Source: Calycina herbarum
Lineage: Eukaryota; Ascomycota; Leotiomycetes; Helotiales; Pezizellaceae
Reading direction: 5' to 3'
DNA: 64,000 nt
NCBI GenBank assembly: GCA_001414485.1
Contig: LLEY01000199.1
Coordinates: 38,120 to 102,119, forward strand
In this document: piece after piece, positions 20,456 through 32,964 of the stretch
Numbering within the stretch: the first letter of the stretch is position 1
How the letters are laid out: the number at the start of each line of letters is the position of its first letter
The notes under the pieces: model-generated
Told to the model about the DNA's origin: nothing
Database searches by the model: none
The model's input: only the letters and a program-made list of their open reading frames with translations
Made by a program: the position numbers and the translations under genes

Positions 20456-23400
20456 TCACAATTCATCTTTAACTGCCGTCTTCCCCGCACCAACAGCACT
20501 GCTCACACTGCTCGCGAACTCTTCCACCCCCTCACTAGCCTGCTTAACAAACTCACTCGCACCCTCCCCAGCATTCGCAGCGAACTCGGCGAGTCTAACA
20601 CGGGCAGACTCAACGGCAGCAGATAATCGGGATTGCGCACTCTCAACGGCACCTTGCTCTTCTCCATATATGGCGCTCTTTATTTTTGCTTGTGCGGTCG
20701 CATATGCTTCAGCGGCGATAGATGTGGCTGATGAGTATTTCTCGCCTGCGACGTTTGTAGCTGATTCTACGTTTCCGGTAGGAGTTCCGTAAATGGCTTC
20801 CGAAATCGCTTGTTGAGCAGAAGCAGCAGCTAGCGAAATGGAGCTCGAGGCAGCCTCGGCGTAGCCTGTGCTTGAACCGTAAATCTTCTCGGAGGCAACG
20901 TTTTGAACGGAACTGTAAACAGAGGCGGCTGATTCGCTAGCCTGTTCGTAGGAACCCTTTTTGGTACCATAGAATTGAATGCTAGCTGCTTCGACAACAT
21001 CATTAACTCGCGATGAGGCCGAGTCGAGGATCACCTCGAGAGTAGCGGGTGGAGTGAACATGACCGACATGGCGGAGCTAACTGAGGCATATGCTTCATT
21101 CGCGATGGATGATGCCGAAGACACAACAGCGTCAGCGTTTGTGTAGTAAGCAGAACTCAGTTTATTGTAAACACTCTCTGTGAACGTAGGGTCTTTGCCG
21201 ATGATGAGCTCGCTAACGATCGATTGAACGACAAAGTATTGAGAGCTTGCAGCTCCTGTCGCAACTGCTCCATATTCTTTTGCTTCCGATAATAATTGAC
21301 GAGTAACAAAATAAGGAGTTGTTGCGCCGTAGATTTGCTCGCTAGCTTTAGTGATAAGAGCTTCCCAATTTTCACTGGCCTTGGAAGCAATCGCTTCGGT
21401 TAGAGGGGTTTCGCTACCATACACTGCTCCTGATGCTTGTGAAGCTTGAGCTTGAATCTTGCTTGCAATGACAGATGAAACGCTGGAGTATGAGCTAGAT
21501 GCTTCGGCAACGGCAGTGGAATATCGAGAGGAGGCCTGGTCAGCCAAGCTAGGTGTTGGGACAGCCTTGTTGAGTTGAACCGATGCCTCGGAGACAGCGC
21601 TTGAATAATAGGCGTCAGCAGTGCTCAGTGCCTTTTCGTAACCATGGGTCTCCGTTCCAACAATACCAGCGCTGGCCTTGCTGTAAACACTCTCATGGAA
21701 AGGAGTAGACTTTGGCATGATGGCGGAAGAAACCGCAGCCAAATATTCCGAATATCTTGCATGCGCCATTCCGACGCCGGCGTAGTACTGCTCCTGCATT
21801 TGGAGAGTCATTTTTTGTTTCTGTGGCGTACCAGTGTTGATGGCAGCTACATAACTCTTCGCATCCAAGAATCGACTCGAGGCAAGACTGAGACCCTCAG
21901 AAAGTCTGGATTGGGCCAAAGATTTTGCCGATTCCAGAACGGCCTGGGCGTTGTTGTATGCCCCGCTTGCCTGTGAAGCGATAGATGCAGTTATAGGAGC
22001 GGGTGTTCCATATATAGCTACACTAGCACTGCAGGTGAAGTTAGCTCATGGTCAAGGTCTAGGTAAAGGAGGGGGAAACATACGCAGAAACAGCGTCAGA
22101 GTATCGACTCGAAGCTACACTGGCAACACTCTCTCCTGTGCCTTTTTCGGTTCCATAGAGCGCGCTACTAGCGGCTGCAAGAGCGCTCGAGTACTTTTGA
22201 GATGCCAATTCCGTGACTTGGTAACTTTGAGTAGTGGAAGGCTTCAATAGAGCCTCACTGACAGCATTGGTGATATCGGCGTACTTGTCGCCTGCTTCAC
22301 TTGCCATACTTTGTAATTTCTCACTGAAAGTATCATCGTCAGAGTCCTCAATGACATCGTCGAAAATAATTTGGCGAGCTTCAACCTTTTGGGCCATTGC
22401 TCCTCCCCATACCTTCTTTGATGCACTGCTAGAAGCGGTGGATGCAGCCGACTCAACTGAGCTGGACGCAGTATCGATACTCTTTGACAAGGAGCTGGCA
22501 ATAGAGGAAGTGGCGGAACTGAGAGAGCTCGATGCTTCAGAGGCAACGCTTGAAACTTGGCTGCTGGCAGAAGAAATGGAAGATGAGACTCCTGAGGCGG
22601 CGGACTTGGCGCTTTCTGTTGCAATAGAAGCAATACTTTCGATGGTTCCTTGGGATGTCCCGATGACTGAACTAGAGGCTTGATCGACAATACTATCAGC
22701 GGAGGCCTTGGCCATTGATGCCATGCTTTGGACGCTTCCTTGTTGGCCTCCAATTATTGCGCTGGATGCTTCACTGGCCAGGCTACTCGCGCTGGAGCTT
22801 CCAACAGAGCTCAAGCTTTCAACGGTGCCCTGTTTCGTACCAATAACGCTCTCAGAAATACCAGAGGCGACACTCTGAGCGTTACCAGCTTGTGATGCAA
22901 CAATAGATGAAGCTGCAGAAACGGCTTCAACCACAGTTTCTTGGAGAGTGTCCTTTGCAGTTTCGCTCTCCACAATCTTCTCCTTGATCTTCTTTCCTAG
23001 TGACGCGGCAGCTGCTGGCATGTGCTTGGTACTGAAATCATCGCTGGTATCCCCAACGGAAATCTTCCACCGCCCTGTCTCCTTGAGACGTGCCAACTCC
23101 TTCGCAGCTTCTTCGGCAATGCCCATCGCCTTACTCTCAATATCTTCGGAGGCCTCACGGGTATTTCCAAGACCAGGATGATCAATGATTACTCGTTCGA
23201 CATCCAAGCGCCACTCATCAAATTTACCCTTCAATTTGTGGTACTTGGTCCAATCCTTGTGGGTAATTCCTTCGGTCCAAGCCCACCTCATTCCTATCTC
23301 TTGTAATCCCATATCTCTGATTAAATCTAGGATTTCAAAGGTATCTGACGCAGCTTGTCCCATGAGCGAGTTCGTCTCTTGATCGAAGTTTTGTCTCCAG

Positions 23401-24853
23401 GTTCGAACTGCTTGTCCCTTATCTTTGATGGCGAGGCCAACTTTGCGAACGGCCTGGGTGAGTTCCTCCTCAGATTCTTCAACGTCCTTCTTGCTCTCCA
23501 CGATTGAGATGATGTTGCTTTTGAGAGACTTGAGGCCCGATGTGACAGTCTCCTCCAATTGCACAATAAGCGCATTTCCAACGCCGTTCGCCTGCTTGAT
23601 CAATGTTTCTGCGATCTCGGCAATTCGCTGCTCCAATTCTTCAGAGCCTTCATCAGCAGCTTTGGCAAACTTTTCCTGCCAAGTCTTGAGATCGTTGGCT
23701 ACAATTTCTTGTGCCTTTTCCCTTATTTCCAGCTTCTTTGCTTCGGAATCTTCCGATTCCACGGTTTCCTCTGCTTGTTCGATGACGGGTTCGGAAGATG
23801 GGGGTTCTGTTCTCTCAGCAGCTTCGGTGGATAGAATCGTGGTGGAAGATAATTCGGAAGTGGAGGATACTGAAGATGTGGAGGAGGTGAAGGATGAACT
23901 ATAAGAAATTAGTCGTTGCGAATAGAAGTATGGAAACGATGTCTTACTTATCAACCTCTTCCACCACTGCCTTGAGCTTTTTCCCATCTCGGTATCTCCC
24001 CAGGCGTTGGCCGATCCTAACTAGTTGCGGTTCAACGTTCTCACCATACAATATTCGCACTTGAGGCCATATCGTACGCTCTATGAACACCGACCCTGTA
24101 GTCCATGCCCATTTGGTGTAGGGGACGGCCGTATTGAGCGTGAAATCGCTTGTAACAAGATATCCATCGATTGCGTATGGCTGGATCGTGGTATACGTTG
24201 GCAAGATGTGGCCGTAGTATGTTTGAAGTGCATTTGTCTTCACAATCTCGTAGTAAGGAGATGTCGCATCAATGGCCTGCTTGACATGTGGCCCCAAAGT
24301 TTCATCATATTTTTCCTTTGCAACAACCTGATATTTTTGAACCAGCGGTTGTACATTCTTCTCCCATTGAGCTTGGCCATATGATTGTGCTTGTGCAATG
24401 CGAGGAGCACCGTATCTCTTGCCCAAGACGATAACGGGTGTAATTACTTTCCGGTCTGCGGTTTCGTAATATGGTCTCACTTTCTCAACATAAGGTGCCG
24501 CATAAGCATCGTAGTAGGGCTCGAGGTATGGTGAAACTGTCGATTTCAACTGGAAATATGGCTTGCAAATTATCGGAGAGGTGTCTGTGAGAAGGTCTGG
24601 CGTTGACGGACATCGGAAGAGGATGGTGATGATTGAGTACCAAGTCAATAGCCTAGCAGAGGTTGTTAGCATTTAATTGTGAAAGACAGTGGTGGTAGAT
24701 GTGCCTGGAAATTATGCTGAATAGACTGAAGCCCGTCTTTTTCGGTGTCTTCGTCTTGGTCTTTGTTGGGGGGGATTTTGCATGTCCGTTGATTGCTTTC
24801 CCATTCAACTCCTTTCCACTGGATTTAGCCAGCTTTCCATTACTCTGCGCCAT
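20456..24853 (-). CDS. Large repeat-rich protein with N-terminal membrane anchor and C-terminal KDEL (fungal 'hoxa13-like' family)
   Basis: Exons 24705-24853, 23948-24652, 22084-23898 and 20456-22028 join to 1413 residues, all in phase. Intron 1 (24653-24704) uses a GC donor (CAG|GCACAT) with branch GCTAAC; introns 2 and 3 are GTAAGA and GTATGT. A Lys-rich head is followed by one hydrophobic segment at about 41-62 (F-S-L-F-S-I-I-S-R-L-L-T-W-Y-S-I-I-T-I-L-F). Then come a Tyr/Pro-rich block (S-P-Y-L-E-P-Y-Y-D-A-Y), a coiled-coil-like acidic part, and some 700 residues of Ala/Ser-rich repeats with recurring Y-G-T/S...G/T...E-S/A modules about 35-45 residues apart. The last four residues are K-D-E-L. 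Fungal homologues are often auto-named 'transcription factor hoxa13', but I see no homeodomain. A type II anchor plus KDEL fits an ER-lumenal repeat domain; this is inference. Confidence 0.88.
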
Positions 24854-26275
24854 CTTCAGCACATGCAGCTTCGACGAGCTTGCTGATGGAAAATATTTGT
24901 TGTTCAGGCGAGGAATTGGAGGGCCGGGTTGGAGCTTGGGGAGAGCTTGCTCTCTCAAACAAGTCAACACGGACCAACAGGAGGATCGTGAGAAGGGGCT
25001 CGAAGGGGGATCTGAGTGTAGCACGGTAGGGTAGGGGTAGGATAGGATAGGTAGCTGTCGGACGAGTACACAACAGCGATGCGAGGCACAAAACGAGGTG
25101 GAACAGGAAGAAATAATTCTTGACTTCTTCTGGGAGTTGGTGAGATTATGGGTAGCTTGTTGCCGATTCACTGGCTCTGGTCGCCTGGGCTGTTGGTTGC
25201 GCATCGCATCGCATTGCCAAGCCCATGACATCAGACGGGAGAGGGCTGGGAGCAAGATCAGGAAATATAGTAGACAACCAGAAAATACCTTGGAACGTGG
25301 AGAGCACGCGATAGAGGGAGGGCGGGTTGAGATAAACCGGGTTATTAGAGGAATATATATTAAAATTCCAGACGAGTATAGATGATGATAGAAAGGATTC
25401 TTTCCTTCTACTTGTACGAGAACCGACGCGACGGGGCACCTCCTGGGATTTGCATCTGATACCGCTACAGTACCTACCTGTTGATACCGGAATCTCGCCA
25501 GCTCTTAGATACATTAAAGCGGCAGTAAATAACTAGCTAAGTTATAAGTAGTTCTAACTTTGTGTGAGGCGACTGTTCCACGAGTTGAATAATATTATAG
25601 ACTGAGAACTTGAACTCTGAATTCATCCTTAGCCTGAAGATGGTCGTGTTTCAAATTCATCGGATCCTATCTCTTGCGGAAGTTGATTGCCTCTTCTTAC
25701 CGAGGCTCTTCAGAAGCGGGTTGAGAAAGAAGTTGGAAGTATTAAAACACCTATTAAAACAACAAACAGTTGGAGACGTGTTGAATTCACCGGGATTTTG
25801 ACGCCGCAGATTAGATCGTAGCTAGGAGCAGTAGCCTAGACTACTATCGGCTGGGGTTGCAAGGATAAGCCAGCGCCTCCGGTGTAACCTTTATTCCGGT
25901 ACCCTAGGCCGACTGATATCAAAGCCGGAATGGAGGCCGGCTGAAGAGATGATACATTCAACTTGAACAATCACCCCAAACCCCACAACTACACCTCCTC
26001 CCATCCCACACGACATCCATCCTACGCCCTCTCCAACACGCAGGCCCAACAAACCAGACCTTCTCAACAATCGCTCTTTGTGTAAATCGCAGCGCTGGGT
26101 GTGTGGGGGATTCGGTCAAAGGTTCCTTCTGGGCCGTACCAGATGGTTTTACAACTGCGTTGAGCCCAAGGCATCGCCTTCGAGTCTTTTTCTTCGCCGT
26201 CGCCCCAAAACTCGCTGATTACTTGACAAACTTCATTCCTGCCCGGCATCGACGCCCTTAAACTATCCCGCGAAC
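24854..26275. promoter_or_regulatory. Divergent spacer between the KDEL protein gene and the Doa10-type gene
   Basis: This 1.4 kb region separates two divergent starts. It contains AAAGCGGCAGTAAATA at about 25517, a 16-mer that recurs inverted near 45.1 kb and looks like part of a dispersed repeat. No further gene is supported. Confidence 0.45.
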
Positions 26276-29200
26276 ATGGCAGAACCAGCCTCCGAGCCAG
26301 CACCTCCCGCTGAGGGGCAGGGGCAACCTCCGGATATCATGAACGACCCCAAGTTCGCCACGAATGCCGATATGGGGGATGATGGAAATGGGGACGCTGA
26401 TACATGCAGAATCTGCCGAGGGGAGGGCAGCGACTCCGAGTCTCTTTTCCACCCGTGCAAGTGTAGTGGGAGTATCAAGTATGTTCACCAGGACTGCTTG
26501 ATGGAGTGGCTATCCCATTCACAGAAGAAGCACTGCGAACTTTGCAAGACGCCCTTTCGATTTACAAAATTATACTTGCCTAACATGCCACAGTCGCTGC
26601 CATTCCCCCTCCTGATGAAGCATGTGGCGATGCACATTTTCAAAAACCTAGCAACGTGGTTGCGCTTTATGTTGGTGGTACTGGTCTGGTTGGTATTTTT
26701 GCCATATGCCCTAAGGCAGATTTGGCGGTTGTTATTCTGGTTTAGTGATGGAGGATGGCCTCCAAACTATTCCAATATCGATGCCATCCGGAATGCAACA
26801 AATGCAGGAGCTCTTGAACTAGCTCGGGAAATGCAACTGGCGGCCAGCCTTACGGAAAATGGAACTTCGCCAGTCACACCGTTCCATGCAGCTCAGACCT
26901 CCTCGGCAAGTATTGGTGGTATCATGGGGAGAATCGTCGAGATTCTTTCGCCCATTTCACAAACGGTGAACTTTACAGATCCTAATCCACCAAAAGGTAT
27001 TTACCTTGGTATGGGGCCATTGAGAGTCTTTGTGGCAGACGACCCTAGCAACCATACCACCAATCTCACCGAATTTCTTGCAGGTATTCCTGGTACCGCT
27101 CCTAGCCCGTCGTTATTGAGTGAGGTATCGTTTTTCCGGAACCTTACTCGCAACGGTTATGTCAATCAAATCGTGATTAGCATTTTCGAAGGCTATATCA
27201 TCACTTTCTTAGTTATGGTATGCTTCATTCTCGTTTTTCTGATTCGAGAATGGGTTGTACAGCAACAGCCAGGAATAAACATGGGGGCTGGTTTCAATGC
27301 TGAGTTTGCTGGCGCTGAGAGAGCAAGAGAACAGCAAGGTCAAGCTGATGCTCGTCGAAATCCCGAAGATCGCCGAGCTGCAAGAGAAGAGGATCTCCCA
27401 AATCCCGCCCAGCAGCGAGATCGAGTTATTGCTCGACCAAGGCGAAGAAACGTACATTTTGGGGATGCTGAGGAAATTCCACCGCGACCACCCCCCATTG
27501 ACGAACCAGCGGAAAACGGTCCTTCGCCGTCGGAAAATGGAGCTTCTGCACCTCGTCCCTCACCACCACGCGAGGCATTTTCCCCTGCTGTAGAAATACA
27601 GCGACGACTCACAGAAGAGCCCAGAATGACGGAGGAATTTTTGGCCATATGGCGGCGTGCAGACAGTGATCCCAAAGAAGTCCTACGCATAATTGAGGCC
27701 GAAGGCAAGTCCCTTGAGATGCGCTATTGGGTCAATGCCATGAAGGTTTTGCAGGAAGGGGTTGCCCATGAGGCAAATCCAAACGTGGAGGCATCTCCTA
27801 TATTGCGTGCCCTAACGCCAGATCCTGCCGATAGACACGTAAACCTCCCGGAATTTGCCACACCTGGCCCTAGAAGATACTGGCCCTCAAGAGCCTCTAT
27901 ACCTGCCGAAAGTGATACGAGCAGTTCAAGTACTGAGAGTTGGGTAGATATACCGAGGACAACGGATACACTCGAACCGGAACAATCGACGGTAGACTCA
28001 CAAACACCCAAAACATTGGGCTCAAAAGACGACCTTGATTACTCCTCGGAAAAGGGAAAGCAGAAGGCAACGGAAACCCCTGAATCCACATCTAACACAA
28101 ATGATTTATCCATGCCCAATTTCCCACCCTCAGATAAATCAGAGCCATATTCCAGAGGCCTTGATTCAGACCCTTTTGCGCCAAGGTCACCTCGCCCAAG
28201 AGCTGTGTCTGATGGTCCACAAAGGAACGAAAATAAATCCCCACTAGCAAACAATAGCTGGTCTTTTTCAAATCTGGATAACCCAGATATGCCCAAAGAT
28301 GAGTTACCGGCCGATCTCGTGTCAATTACTGGTCCTCCGTCTGATACACCACAATCGTCTCACCCAACAACAAACCCTACGAAGGAAGCAGAATCTCTTG
28401 ATCCCACTCGTGAATTTCTAGAACTCGAATATGCAGAAGAGAGAGCTTTCAATGAATATGATCCTAGCTCTGATAGTGATCAAGAAAATGAAAGTGCTCC
28501 TTTGCGCCCGAACGACCCTGTCCCCGAGCCACCCGTTATCCGAGCAGACAATCCTCAACCACAACCTCAAGAGCCTGTCGTAGCCCGGCCCATAGAACCC
28601 CGAGGCGTATTGGGCAATGTTGCAGATTACCTCTGGGGAGGCGCTGGCGATGACAGACAAGAAGAGCAAGGGGGCAACGACGAGCGAATCGTTCAAGATC
28701 TAGCAGCTGAGGCGCCATTTGTTCCTGTCGCTCATCACGAGCTTTTCAACCAAGCTGGAGCAGATCAAGACAGGGAGGTTGTCGAAGCCGCGATTGCCGC
28801 CGGAATTGATCCCAATGACCAGGATGCCATTGATGATGCCGAAGATTTCGAAGGCATAATGGAACTTGTTGGCATGCGTGGCCCGATATTCAGTTTGGTG
28901 CAAAATGCATTATTCAGTGCTTTCCTCTTGGCTTTAGCCGTGGCTACCGGTGTCTGGATTCCATACAATATTGGAAGAACATCAATATTGCTTGTGGCAA
29001 ACCCCGGCCCTGCCTTCAAATTACCCCTAAGGCTCATATTTGGTTGTGCGGCTTTCTTGCAGGATCTCACGTTGTCCGTTCTTGGATTTGTGTCATACTG
29101 TTTGATCGCAGTGGCGTGGATACCTGTAAGAATGTGGTCATATGCATTTGCAAGTTCGACAACAGTCAAGGTCGTACAAGAATCTCGGCTTGGACCAGCC

Positions 29201-31593
29201 GCAGCGAAAGTCTCATACGATGCCCTATTTCGGATTCTCAATGGCACGGTCAATACCATAGTTCACGTTACAGACTCTGAGATGTTTGCATTCTCGGCAG
29301 CATCACACGAGTCTCTCAACAGCATACAAGCTCTAATCATTAATACGGTTACTGGAATTGGTTCCACGATCATGTATCTGTTCACTGGGGACTGGAGTCT
29401 AACATTTGGGGGTATTTCCGCATTTCTTCTCACTTGGCTCATGTACACTTGGGAGGTCCTCGCTTCGCTACCCGCGCTTCTCCTTAAGCCAGATACATGG
29501 GTGATTAGTCTTGGGGTGGCAGAGCGAGCAACGCCGCTTGACCTAGAGCTCAGTGTTTGGGATGGATGGGCTAGGTTCTGGGCGATTTTTTCGGGATATA
29601 CGGCTCTGTGTGTCTTAGGTGCCCTCTACGTCAGAAAGGGCTCGCCATTCTCTACCAGCCAAGTGGGCCGAGACTGGGAAGCCACACTTCTCGATTTACT
29701 CAATCAAGCTGGGGGTGTTATGAAAGTAATTCTCATCATTAGCATTGAGATGTTGGTGTTCCCACTGTATTGTGGCCTCCTTCTCGACCTTGCTCTTCTC
29801 CCCCTATTCGACAACGCAACGATCATGTCTCGAATCAACTTTACTATAGAGTCCCCCTTTACTTCTATGTTTGTACATTGGTTTGTGGGTACTTGTTACA
29901 TGTTTCACTTTGCCCTCTTCGTCTCCATGTGCAGGAAGATAATGCGAAAAGGGGTTCTATGTAAGTTTTGCTATTTTTCACCCTGGAATGCTTGCTAACG
30001 ATGCTAGATTTCATCCGCGATCCTGATGACCCAACATTCCATCCGGTCCGAGATGTATTGGAACGAAATGTTGCAACCCAATTGCGAAAGATCCTTTTCA
30101 GTGCATTGGTTTACGGCGCCTTGGTTGTCGTTTGTTTAGGTGGTGTTGTATGGGGTTTAGCACTCGCATTCAAGAGCGTATTGCCCATCCATTGGTCATC
30201 TAATGAACCGGTACTGGAGTTCCCGATCGACTTACTATTCTACAATTTCTTGATGCCCCTAGCCGTCAAGGTCTTCAAGCCGTCTGATGGACTCCATGCC
30301 ATGTACACCTGGTGGTTCCGCCAATGTGCACGAATGCTGCGACTCACATGGTTCATGTTTGACGAACGGAAGCCAGACGAAGAAGGTTACCATGTTCGCA
30401 GAACTTGGGCAGATCTATTCAGAGGGTTCAAAGGCGACCCCACAATCCCTGTTGAGACCGACAACAAGGATGAGCCATTTGAAAACAACTCGGAGATGAA
30501 AGCATATTTCTGTCGCGATGGGCAATACGTCCGAGCGCCAGCATCTGACCAAGTCAGAATCCCCAAGGGAGGTCGAATCTTCATGCCTGTAGATGAGATG
30601 AACGAAAGACTGGACGGTAAATGGGATCGCCCCGATGGTGTACACGGCCGAACCAATGACCTCTACAAACAAGTCTATATCCCACCTTTCTTTAAACTCC
30701 GTATATGCTTGTTTATACTCTTCATCTGGCTTTTTGCTGCCTTTACGGGAGTCGGTATTACAATCGTACCTCTCGTGTTTGGACGCTATGTTTTTGCCAA
30801 GATGATTCCACCCCACGTCCGCAAAAACGACGTATATGCCTTCTCTATTGGCATTTACATCCTGGGCTCTGCCTTGTATGCTGCTTTGAATGTTCGTCGG
30901 TTTTTCTCCTGGCTACGCAATGCTTTAGCTATTGATGCGGAAACCCCATACAACGTTTTACGTCGTGTGACGACAATAATCTCCCGATTCGCCCGTGTTG
31001 CGTGGACTTACAGCGCATTTCTGTTTGTCCTACCGACGCTTTGCGCCTGCCTCGTTGAGTTTTACTTCATCCTCCCTATGCATACCTTTTTGTCGGCGGA
31101 CGAGAGACATGTGGTACATTTCGTTCAGAGCTGGACCCTTGGTCTTCTATATGTCAAGCTCACTACACGTATCATCCTCTGGTACGAAGACTCGCGAGCG
31201 GCACAATCCCTCCGTGCCGTCATCCGCAACGGATATCTGGATCCAGACGCAAGACTTGCTACTCGCAGTTTCATCCTGCCAAGTGTTCTCCTACTTTCGT
31301 GCGCCCTGGGATGGCCTTGGATGGTGGCAAATCTTGCTACGAAAACTGTGTTCAAGGAGAGTCCTGAGAATCACCTCTTTGTTTATCGATATGCCTATCC
31401 CTTCTGCTTGGCCATGCTGATTGTGAACATCGCGCTATACCGGGTTTTTGGGATGCTTAAGCAGTGGAGGATGATGATTCGGGATGAGGAGTATCTTATT
31501 GGGGAGAGGTTGCATAATTTTGGGGATCGAAGAGTGGTTAGTCCGAACGTGTCTACCAAGGTTGCGCCGGGGATTCAGAGACTAGATACTTGA
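26276..31593 (+). CDS. ssm4: RING-CH membrane E3 ubiquitin ligase, Doa10/SSM4 (MARCH6) type
   Basis: Exon 1 (26276-29960) and exon 2 (30008-31593) join across a 47-nt intron (GTAAGT, branch GCTAAC, acceptor CTAG) to give 1756 residues. A C4HC3 RING-CH domain lies at about residues 43-98: C-R-I-C ... C-K-C-S-G-S-I-K-Y-V-H-Q-D-C-L-M-E-W-L and C-E-L-C-K. Many membrane spans follow, starting at about 124-152 and 300-322. A long charged, Pro-rich cytosolic stretch (about 340-870) leads to further spans and the family's conserved C-terminal region (Y-F-I-R-D-P-D-D-P). Doa10 sits in the ER and inner nuclear membrane and ubiquitylates misfolded and short-lived proteins for the proteasome. Length and architecture match the filamentous-fungal family. 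The start at 26276 precedes the RING directly. Confidence 0.95.
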
Positions 31594-32964
31594 ATTCTTA
31601 TCTCGAGGGTCGAGGGACGGGTCGGGGACGGTAAATTTTATAATTGTGGGGTGGTAGATGGATTATGATGGTATGAATGCAAGACATTTGGAAGATGGAT
31701 ATGAATTGATTGGAAGGGAAGGGAACATAGCAATGGGCGTTTTTTTCCGGAAGAAATACAAAGGCACGGTTTCTTTTTTTTGTTTTTGAAAAGAAAGATT
31801 TTTTTCTCCCCTCTTTGGGTTTGTTTGGTACCTAGTTTGTTTTTTATTATATCAGATTTTTCTTGTGTTTTCTCTCACATTCTCCTTTGAGCGGTGGGTG
31901 TACAATGAGATGCGGCGTTTGTTTACTCTTTTTAGTTGGTAGACCAATAAAAATACGTTTCTCGGGGGTGTTGGTATGTGAACTTGGGTAATCATTATCT
32001 ATCTGTGACTGAGTTCTTGGGGCTGAGCAGCTGTGTTGCTGGCAGAAAGTGCTGCAGTGAGTGTACACTTGAGGTTCGTACTTGTAGCCCTCGTTCCAAA
32101 TTCTTGGGGTAGTTTGAATGATTACTTCACGATTCTGGACATTGCCATGGGGGTCCTCCGTCTTTGACCTCAACAAACATCAGGACCCGATGGATGGCTT
32201 GGCCAAGTTGAGGTCGAGGTTCGATGTCAAAATCACCTCGGGCTATGGAGGGAAGGAGCGGCCCCTCATCAAGGAAGGGGGCGAGGTTCGAGGTTCGAGG
32301 TTCGAGGTTCGAGGTCGCGGCCAAATTCAAGTCGGACTGTTGGGGGAAGGAGCGAGAGGGTAAGGTGGCAAGAAGGGTCGGGTGGAGTTACCGGTTGGGA
32401 GAAAGAGCGACCACGATTTCCACCTCAAGAAGGGTTGAGTGTGGACAGCGAGGAAGGAGCGACCTCAACACCCCAGCATCCAAGACACACCGCGCTACGT
32501 CTGAAAAGAGGTTGGCTCCGAGTATAAAGCCCCTCGGATTGGACTTTTGTTTTATTCCTCTCCTTCACATGCTTCTTGGCACCACGAATTTTGTGTCCTA
32601 GGATCGCGAAGAGTCTGTTGTTGTTTGGTTCGGATTGATAGGATCTTTGGAAGGTTTCCTGGGTGGCGATGTGTTCTTCCAGTTGTTCCGCACAGTTGCG
32701 TTGGGTCAGAGAAACGATGGAGATATGGCATGCAGTAGAATGCATATCAGAGGGTTGCCGTAAGGTTTTCCCACTCTGGATCCCGTTTGTGTAGGATGAC
32801 GGTCCGCGAAACAGTCACAAAGCTCACTTATAATACATTGGGATCCTGATTACTTTTGTAAAATTGTGATGCCGAGTCGTATCTCATTGACTCGCCAACT
32901 AATGTGTACCAGCGCTTCCTTCTTCGACACGCTTCTATCCACTGCGAATCATTAGAGTGGAAGT
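31594..32964. other. 1.4 kb intergenic with GAGGTTC tandem repeats
   Basis: The 3' flank of the Doa10-type gene is T-rich. Four tandem AGGTTCG units lie near 32284-32312. Around them are several GGAAGGAGCGA motifs (about 32245, 32346, 32454), the inverted form of the motifs at 12.98-13.05 kb. Open frames here follow the repeats and are not protein-like. Confidence 0.5.
32284..32314. repeat. Tandem AGGTTCG heptamers
   Basis: GAGGTTCGAGGTTCGAGGTT repeats four times before passing into GAGGTCGCGG. It is a short minisatellite in non-coding DNA. Confidence 0.8.

Noticed and set aside
24653..25255. Upstream extension of the KDEL protein to an ATG at 25255
   Set aside because: The extra residues are low-complexity and unlike the family start; the ATG at 24853 has a clean M-A-Q-S opening just before the conserved Lys-rich head.
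32118..32601. Open frames across 32.1-32.6 kb
   Set aside because: They follow the AGGTTCG and GGAAGGAGCGA repeats; residues simply repeat R-F-E-V. No conserved protein content.
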